Shown in pieces: positions 40,036 through 45,836 of a DNA stretch of 45,836 bases. Source of the DNA: Microbacteriaceae bacterium (GTDB lineage Bacteria > Actinomycetota > Actinomycetes > Actinomycetales > Microbacteriaceae). Position 1 is the stretch's first letter. Each line of letters begins with the position of its first letter. The stretch is taken from contig CANFJH010000005.1 in assembly GCA_947447395.1 (NCBI GenBank), positions 1 to 45,836 on the forward strand, given 5' to 3'. The notes beneath the pieces were generated by a model. It had not been told where the DNA came from. It saw only the letters and a program-made list of their open reading frames with translations, and ran no database searches. The position numbers and the translations under genes are program-made.

Positions 40036-42171
40036 CTAAGCCTTGGCTATGTTGGCTTTTGCCTGTTCATCGAGACGTTCAAGGGTTTCCGCCAAAGTTG
40101 GGTGCTTCTCGAGCGTAGGGTCCGCGCTCAACACCTCGCTGGCAGCAATTCTCATGCGACCAATCAGATCAGCATCCTGAATTACACGAAGCAGTTTCAG
40201 GCTCGAGCGAGTTCCAGACTGGTTCGCTCCAAGCACATCTCCTTCACCTCGAAGTTCTAGGTCTATTTCACTTAGGCGGAAGCCATCGAGTGTCGCGGCA
40301 ACGGCTCGAACGCGCTCTAACGCAAGCGAACCTTCCTCGGCAGTTGTAAGGAGCAAACATAGACCAGCGTGCCCGCCACGACCGACTCGTCCGCGCAATT
40401 GGTGCAGTTGCGAGACACCGAATCGATCGGCATCTAAAACAACCATGACGGTGGCATTCGGAACATCGACGCCAACCTCGATGACGGTGGTTGAAACCAA
40501 CACATCAATTTCACGAGCAGCAAATTTTGCCATGACTGAAGCCTTGTCTTCACTAGACATTCGACCGTGAAGAAGACCAATCTTTACACTTGCAAATACT
40601 GGCATCTCCGATAGATTCTTGGCGATCGTTTTGGCGGCTGCCATCGGAATTCCCGGTTCGGATTCAACGTCGTCACCCTCTTCGGTTTCCGATTCATCAA
40701 TTCGCGGGCAGACCACAAATGCTTGCCGGCCGGCCGCCACCTCTTCGGCAATTCGAGCCCAAGTTCTGGAAACTAACGCAGCCTGTTCGAAACGAACCAC
40801 GTGGCTCTGAATTTCCTTACGCCCTGCCGGTAGTTGATCGAGGGTCGAAATATCGAGATCTCCAAAAACCGTCACTGCAACTGTGCGAGGAATGGGAGTG
40901 GCAGTCATGGTTAGAACGTGCGGCGGGAGTTTTCCCTTCAGTCGCAGAGTTTCGCGCTGGTCAACTCCAAAGCGATGTTGCTCGTCAACGACTACCAAGC
41001 CCAGATCATAAAACTCAACCTTGTCGCCAAGTAACGCGTGGGTGCCGACCACGATTCGGGCCTTGCCAGAAACAATCTGAAGCAGCGATCGTTTGCGATC
41101 GGCGGTATTCATCTGCCCAGTCAACAGGGTTAAGCCCAAATCCTTTGCGAGGTCCTCCCCCAAGGTTTTTGCTATCGATTCAAAATGCTGAGATGCCAAA
41201 ACCTCGGTTGGGGCCAACATCGCCGACTGACCTTGGCTGTCTGCAACCGCCAGCATCGCCCGGAGTGCAACCAACGTCTTTCCCGAACCAACCTCTCCTT
41301 GGAGAAGCCTGTTCATGGGGTGGGGCCTTCCAAGATCTTCGGCAATTTCGTTGCCAACCTTGATCTGGCCGTCGGTCAAAGTGAATGGCAAAGTTTGGTC
41401 GAAACGGCTCTGCACCCCGCCCGCCATCGAAATTCTGGGTGTCGAGTTTTGATGCGCATTCTCAGCTCGCCTCTTTAGCAAAGAAGATTGCAAAACGAAT
41501 GCTTCGTGAACTCGAAGAGTTTCGCGAGCAGCTTGCCACTGGTCTTTCACCTTCGGTTGGTGAATCTGATGCATTGCTTGGCTAAGAGTCAGAATCGATT
41601 CATCTCGGACGACCTGCGCTGGAAGCTCATCTTCCAATTCACCCAAAGTGTCCAAGACCACACCGATTGCACGGCCGATTGCCCAAGTGGTTGCAGACGA
41701 GGCAGCCGGGTAAATCGGAATTGGAAGATCTGCCCAGGCTTTAGCGACTTCATCGGTAAGTTCTTCTGGGAATAACTCGTAGTCCGGGTGCGCCAATTGA
41801 ATGTTGTTGTTAAACAGCGACGTCTTTCCGGCAAATAAGCCACGCATGCCTGGTTTCAAATCTTTTTGCCGCCAACCCTGGTTGAAAAAGCTGAGGCTCA
41901 TTTTGGCTTGTCCGTCGGTAATTCGAACCTCAAGAATTGAGCCCTTGCGACCGGCCATAAATCGCTCGCGAACGTCCAAGATTTCGGCGACCACTGTCAC
42001 CGCCTCGCCAATCGGAAGCTGTGCGATTGGCGTAAGTTCGCCGCGTGACGAATAGCGACGTGGATAGTGCTGAAGCAAATCAGAAACTGTTTTTAGCCCC
42101 AAATGTTTTGCGAAAGACTTCGCCGTGCGGTCGCCAAGAAGGCGATCTAACGTGGTCAAAGGCAAAAGCAT
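40036..42171 (-). CDS. recG: ATP-dependent DNA helicase RecG
   Basis: LLQGEVGSGKTLVAL, VDEQHRFGV, MTATPIPRT, QLHQLRGRVGRG. Confidence 0.97.
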   Translation of the reverse strand: MLLPLTTLDRLLGDRTAKSFAKHLGLKTVSDLLQHYPRRYSSRGELTPIAQLPIGEAVTVVAEILDVRERFMAGRKGSILEVRITDGQAKMSLSFFNQGWRQKDLKPGMRGLFAGKTSLFNNNIQLAHPDYELFPEELTDEVAKAWADLPIPIYPAASSATTWAIGRAIGVVLDTLGELEDELPAQVVRDESILTLSQAMHQIHQPKVKDQWQAARETLRVHEAFVLQSSLLKRRAENAHQNSTPRISMAGGVQSRFDQTLPFTLTDGQIKVGNEIAEDLGRPHPMNRLLQGEVGSGKTLVALRAMLAVADSQGQSAMLAPTEVLASQHFESIAKTLGEDLAKDLGLTLLTGQMNTADRKRSLLQIVSGKARIVVGTHALLGDKVEFYDLGLVVVDEQHRFGVDQRETLRLKGKLPPHVLTMTATPIPRTVAVTVFGDLDISTLDQLPAGRKEIQSHVVRFEQAALVSRTWARIAEEVAAGRQAFVVCPRIDESETEEGDDVESEPGIPMAAAKTIAKNLSEMPVFASVKIGLLHGRMSSEDKASVMAKFAAREIDVLVSTTVIEVGVDVPNATVMVVLDADRFGVSQLHQLRGRVGRGGHAGLCLLLTTAEEGSLALERVRAVAATLDGFRLSEIDLELRGEGDVLGANQSGTRSSLKLLRVIQDADLIGRMRIAASEVLSADPTLEKHPTLAETLERLDEQAKANIAKA

Positions 42172-42177
42172 GGTTCA

Positions 42178-42753
42178 ATGCTAATCATGACCCGTATCAT
42201 CGCCGGTGTAGCTGGCTCCCTAAAACTGGCCAGCCCGGCCAAGACCACCCGCCCAACCTCCGACCGAATTCGCGAGAGTATCTTTTCGCGATTGGAAGCG
42301 CGAGACCTAATCGAAGGCGCGCGTGTTCTAGATCTTTATGCAGGAACCGGCGCTCTGGCGCTCGAATCTGCTAGCCGGGGCGCTGCTCTCGCTTGGATGG
42401 TAGAGCGCGATGGTAAGGCTGCAGCAGTCTGTGTGGCCAACCTTAAGTCTGTTGCCAAGGCACTTTATAAAGAAGAAATTGAATTCGACGGAAAAGTCAT
42501 AAATAAGTCAGTGACCGCATTTTTAGCATCGCCTGGCCTAGATGAATTAAACCTGGTCTTTATCGACCCACCATACGAAATCGGTAATGAAGAAGTTCAG
42601 GAAAATCTGGAAGCCCTAAAGCCGTTTTTGAAAGACGCCACAATTGTGGTTGAACGTTCCAGCAGAACTGAATCACCTGTTTGGCCAGTTGGCTACACCC
42701 TTGACGACACCAAGTCGTACGGCGATACGGTAACTTACTGGCTCAGCGCCTAA
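42178..42753 (+). CDS. rsmD: 16S rRNA (guanine(966)-N(2))-methyltransferase RsmD
   Basis: MTRIIAGVAGSLKL, RPTSDRIRESIFSRLE, VLDLYAGTGALALESASRGA, LVFIDPPYE; start possibly ATG 42187. Confidence 0.94.
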   Translation: MLIMTRIIAGVAGSLKLASPAKTTRPTSDRIRESIFSRLEARDLIEGARVLDLYAGTGALALESASRGAALAWMVERDGKAAAVCVANLKSVAKALYKEEIEFDGKVINKSVTAFLASPGLDELNLVFIDPPYEIGNEEVQENLEALKPFLKDATIVVERSSRTESPVWPVGYTLDDTKSYGDTVTYWLSA

Positions 42754-44021
42754 ATGTGACGTTCGGCTGGGCCGGTGTAAACCTGCTGCGGACGTCCGAT
42801 CTTGGTCGCCTGGTCAAGGTTCAGTTCGCGCCAGTGAGCAATCCAGCCCGGCAGGCGTCCTAGTGCAAATAACACGGTGAACATGCGGGTAGGGAAACCC
42901 ATCGCCTTGTAAATTACGCCGGTGTAGAAATCAACATTCGGGTAAAGTTTGCGTTCCACGAAGTAATCGTCTGAAAGTGCAGCCGCCTCAAGCTCTTTCG
43001 CGATGTCAAGTAGCGGGTCATTCACACCCAACTCGGCAAGAACGCGGTCTGCGGTTGCCTTAACAATCTTGGCCCGAGGGTCGAAGCTCTTGTAGACGCG
43101 GTGACCAAAGCCCATCAGACGAATGCCGTCTTCTTTGTTCTTCACTCGCTCAACGTAACGCTGAACCGAATCTCCAGAATCGCGAATGCTGTTCAACATT
43201 TCTAGGACGGCTTCGTTGGCACCACCGTGAAGCGGACCAAACAGTGCGTTCACACCGGCCGAAATCGATGCAAAAAGGTTTGCCTGGCTCGAACCAACCA
43301 AACGCACAGTGGCGGTCGAACAGTTCTGTTCGTGGTCGGCGTGAAGAGTTAGCAACGTGTCGAGAGCATTCACAATTACCGGGTTTTGGGTGTATTCCTC
43401 GGCCATGGTTCCAAAGGTTAAGCGAAGGAAGTTTTCAACCATCGACAAGGAGTTGTCTGGGTAAAGCAGCGCCTGACCCTGTGAGTTCTTGTGTGCGTAG
43501 GCAGCCAAGACCGGCATTTTTGCTAGTAGGCGAATGGTCGAAAGTTCGACCTGCTCTTGATCGTGAACGTTTAGCGAATCTTGGTAGAAAGTCGACAGCG
43601 CTGAAACACCGGCAGCCAAAACTGGCATTGGGTGTGCATTGGTCGGCATGGCGTGGAACAGGTTTTTTAGGTCTTCGTGAATGAGAGTGTGGCGGCGAAT
43701 TCGCTCGTCGAAGTCTGAGAATTCAGAAGCCGTTGGTAGGTTTCCGTAAATCAAAAGGTAGGCAACCTCGAGGAAGCTCTTGCCCGAAGCCAACTGCTCG
43801 ATTGGGTAGCCGCGGTAACGAAGAATGCCCTGGTCGCCGTCGATGTAAGTGATCGAGGAGCGGGTAGCTGCTGTGTTCACGAAACCGGTGTCAAAAGAAT
43901 TTAGACCGGTCGATGCGTTTAGCTTCGAGAAGTCGATGGCATTTGCACCATCAACGGCTGAAACGATCGGGAACTCGGCGGAGCCTCCCGGATAGTTGAG
44001 CGTGACTTTTTCGTCGGACAA
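42750..44021 (-). CDS. gltA: citrate synthase
   Basis: GPLHGGANEAVLEML, GFGHRVYKSFDPRAKIVK, YPNVDFYTGVIYKAMGFPTRMFTVLFALGR. Confidence 0.97.
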   Translation of the reverse strand: MSDEKVTLNYPGGSAEFPIVSAVDGANAIDFSKLNASTGLNSFDTGFVNTAATRSSITYIDGDQGILRYRGYPIEQLASGKSFLEVAYLLIYGNLPTASEFSDFDERIRRHTLIHEDLKNLFHAMPTNAHPMPVLAAGVSALSTFYQDSLNVHDQEQVELSTIRLLAKMPVLAAYAHKNSQGQALLYPDNSLSMVENFLRLTFGTMAEEYTQNPVIVNALDTLLTLHADHEQNCSTATVRLVGSSQANLFASISAGVNALFGPLHGGANEAVLEMLNSIRDSGDSVQRYVERVKNKEDGIRLMGFGHRVYKSFDPRAKIVKATADRVLAELGVNDPLLDIAKELEAAALSDDYFVERKLYPNVDFYTGVIYKAMGFPTRMFTVLFALGRLPGWIAHWRELNLDQATKIGRPQQVYTGPAERHI

Positions 44022-44039
44022 CTTTTCTCCCTGATTTTT

Positions 44040-45155
44040 CTACTTCGTAAAGTCTATGGCTTCGCGCAACCGGCGAGCACCCTCGGCAATATCGACATCG
44101 GTAGCGGTGATCGAGAATCGAACATACTGACTCTTGCCCAAAACATAAAAGTCTCCAGGAACAACAACAATTCCGAGTTCTGCCATTCGATCAACAGTTT
44201 TCCAGCAGTCTTCGCCCAGAGTCGCCCAAAGATAAAGACCCGCTTCGCTTTCGGCCACCTGAAAGCCGTAGTCCTGAACGGCTGTAAGAAGTACTTCACG
44301 GCGAGCGCGGTAGATTGCCTTCTGCGCGGTCACATGCGAGTGATCGTTCAAAGCAGCGATCATGGCCTTTTGTGCCGGAGCTGGGGTGTTCAAACCGGAA
44401 TGCATGCGTAGATTTACGAGACCCTTGATGAGGTCGCTAGAACCCGCGGCAAAGGCCGCACGGTAACCGGCCATGTTGCTTTGCTTGGAAAGCGAGTAAA
44501 CCGCAAGCACACCATCGGCTGAAGACCCGCAAACCTCTGGGTCGAGAATGCAAGGAGTCGTTTGACCTTCCCATTTACCCCAACCGAGTTCTGCATAGCA
44601 TTCGTCAGAGGCAATGAGTGCGCCCAATTCGCGACCGCGATCTACGGCGGCCTTTAGCTCTTGTTTCGAAAGCACTCGACCATCCGGGTTGCCAGGCGAG
44701 TTCAGCCAAACCAACTTGGTGTTTGCTGGCCATTTCTGCGGGTCGTCCTCGGAAATAATTTCGGCCCCACACAACGCCGCACCAACCACATAAGCGGTGT
44801 AAGCCACAGTCGGTTGAACCACAACGTCGCCTGGCCCTAACCCCATAAGAAGTGGCAACCAGCTGATTAGCTCTTTCGAACCCATGGTTGGCATTACCTG
44901 AGAAACCTCTAGCCCCGAGACACCTCGGCGGCGTTCAAACCAGGACACGACCGCTTGGCGAAATTCAATGGAACCGGCGGTGGATGGATAGCCGGGTGAG
45001 TTAGACGCGGCATCCAAGGCATCTTGAATGATCTGAGGAGTTGAATCGACCGGCGAACCTACCGAAAGGTCGACCTTGCCACCGCTGTGCTGATTAGCCT
45101 TCTCAGCGAATGGCTTGAGGCTTTCCCACGGATACTCCGGCAGGCCGTTGAACAC
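44040..45155 (-). CDS. dapC: succinyldiaminopimelate transaminase (DapC-type aminotransferase)
   Basis: PLP fold-type I; LSKQSNMAGYRAAF; downstream of fdxA as usual in actinobacteria. Confidence 0.88.
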   Translation of the reverse strand: MFNGLPEYPWESLKPFAEKANQHSGGKVDLSVGSPVDSTPQIIQDALDAASNSPGYPSTAGSIEFRQAVVSWFERRRGVSGLEVSQVMPTMGSKELISWLPLLMGLGPGDVVVQPTVAYTAYVVGAALCGAEIISEDDPQKWPANTKLVWLNSPGNPDGRVLSKQELKAAVDRGRELGALIASDECYAELGWGKWEGQTTPCILDPEVCGSSADGVLAVYSLSKQSNMAGYRAAFAAGSSDLIKGLVNLRMHSGLNTPAPAQKAMIAALNDHSHVTAQKAIYRARREVLLTAVQDYGFQVAESEAGLYLWATLGEDCWKTVDRMAELGIVVVPGDFYVLGKSQYVRFSITATDVDIAEGARRLREAIDFTK

Positions 45156-45158
45156 GTG

Positions 45159-45479
45159 CTACTGAACCTGGGGTGGTAGCGCGGTGATTACCGCGTGGTC
45201 ACCAGGAACCTTGCCCATCTTGGCAGCGCCGCCAGGAGAACCAATGGTTTCAAAAAATTCAACGTTCGCCTTGTAGTACTCAGACCACTGCGAAGGCAGG
45301 TCGTCCTCGTAATAGATGGCCTCAACCGGACAAACTGGCTCGCAGGCACCACAGTCGACACACTCGTCTGGGTGAATGTAAAGCATGCGGTCGCCCTCGT
45401 AGATACAGTCGACAGGGCATTCCTCGATACAGGCTTTGTCTTTCACGTCTACACATGGCAGAGCGATTACGTAAGTCAC
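45159..45479 (-). CDS. fdxA: 7Fe-type ferredoxin
   Basis: CVDVKDKACIEECPVDCIY...CVDCGACEPVCPVEAIYYEDD. Confidence 0.95.
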   Translation of the reverse strand: MTYVIALPCVDVKDKACIEECPVDCIYEGDRMLYIHPDECVDCGACEPVCPVEAIYYEDDLPSQWSEYYKANVEFFETIGSPGGAAKMGKVPGDHAVITALPPQVQ

Positions 45480-45507
45480 TGTTTCTCCTTTTGGGCTTTT
45501 CTAAATT

Positions 45508-45825
45508 TTAACGGTGACCGGAGGCGTTCTTGCGCCAGACACCAGGACGAATTCTTGGGAATAGGATCACAAGACCGCAGGCAATCAGCGAACCATAGAC
45601 CCACCAGGTGCCAACATCATTTCCTAGGATGGCAACCGAACCGCCACCATGGCGCTGAGACAGCCAAAGCAGAGTGGCCCAGAGCGATAGCGTCATGAGG
45701 TACAGCGCCCCGCGAGAGTTGCGCAGAAGTCGAAGTGCAAGAGCTAGCGCGAACGTCATCGACAACGCAATCCAGAGCCCAATTGGCCAGTGCTCAGCGT
45801 TTGAGGCGCGAATCGAGTGAATCAT
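45508..45825 (-). CDS. small membrane protein, 5' end possibly outside the window
   Basis: Hydrophobic segments WIALSMTFALALALRLL, LMTLSLWATLLWL, WWVYGSLIACGLVILF; frame stays open to the window edge. Confidence 0.5.
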   Translation of the reverse strand: MIHSIRASNAEHWPIGLWIALSMTFALALALRLLRNSRGALYLMTLSLWATLLWLSQRHGGGSVAILGNDVGTWWVYGSLIACGLVILFPRIRPGVWRKNASGHR

Positions 45826-45836
45826 GGTTCCAACAA

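Noticed and set aside
40590-41363. 257-aa plus-strand ORF antisense to recG
   Set aside because: Lies wholly inside conserved recG coding sequence; Arg/Pro/Gln-rich translation typical of an antisense frame.
45195-45698. 167-aa plus-strand ORF antisense to fdxA
   Set aside because: Overlaps the well-supported ferredoxin gene; composition looks like a shadow frame.
1-45836. CRISPR arrays, tRNA/rRNA genes, IS elements, prophage
   Set aside because: No regularly spaced repeats, no tRNA-like cloverleaf in the few intergenic gaps, and no transposase or phage proteins seen.

Overview
This 45.8 kb window looks like a gene-dense actinobacterial chromosome segment. The mid-GC composition and gene order suggest a small Microbacteriaceae-type genome, but that is an inference. 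Plus-strand start: the 3' end of a probable glgX, then glgE and glgB. A mostly minus-strand run follows: CnoX-like protein, a two-part membrane/lipoprotein, a DivIVA-type coiled coil and AI-2E-family transporter (both +), alpha/beta hydrolase, lytic-transglycosylase-like protein, secreted HNH nuclease, DivIVA-repeat protein, cdsA-frr-pyrH-tsf-rpsB, an M23 peptidase (+), xerC, a five-gene oligopeptide/dipeptide ABC transporter, dprA-comM-yraN-DUF2469-rnhB-lepB-rplS-trmD-rimM-khpA-rpsP, ffh-ftsY-smc-mutM-rnc-rpmF-yceD-coaD-recG, rsmD (+), gltA-dapC-fdxA and a small membrane ORF. I saw no CRISPR array, tRNA, rRNA, IS element or prophage. I found no clearly new multi-gene system. The best leads are: (1) a secreted HNH nuclease whose signal peptide is encoded out of frame inside the 3' end of a DivIVA-repeat gene, with an SD-like GGGGAGG lying in the codons of a conserved DivIVA motif; (2) three ribosomal-protein transcripts (rpsB, rplS, rpsP) with distinct, hand-foldable structured 5' leaders; (3) overlap of all four convergent gene pairs at their 3' ends; (4) CTA as the preferred Leu codon in tsf; (5) a 55-residue A/E/V/P-only tail on S16; (6) a transporter operon sitting in the dprA-xerC junction.
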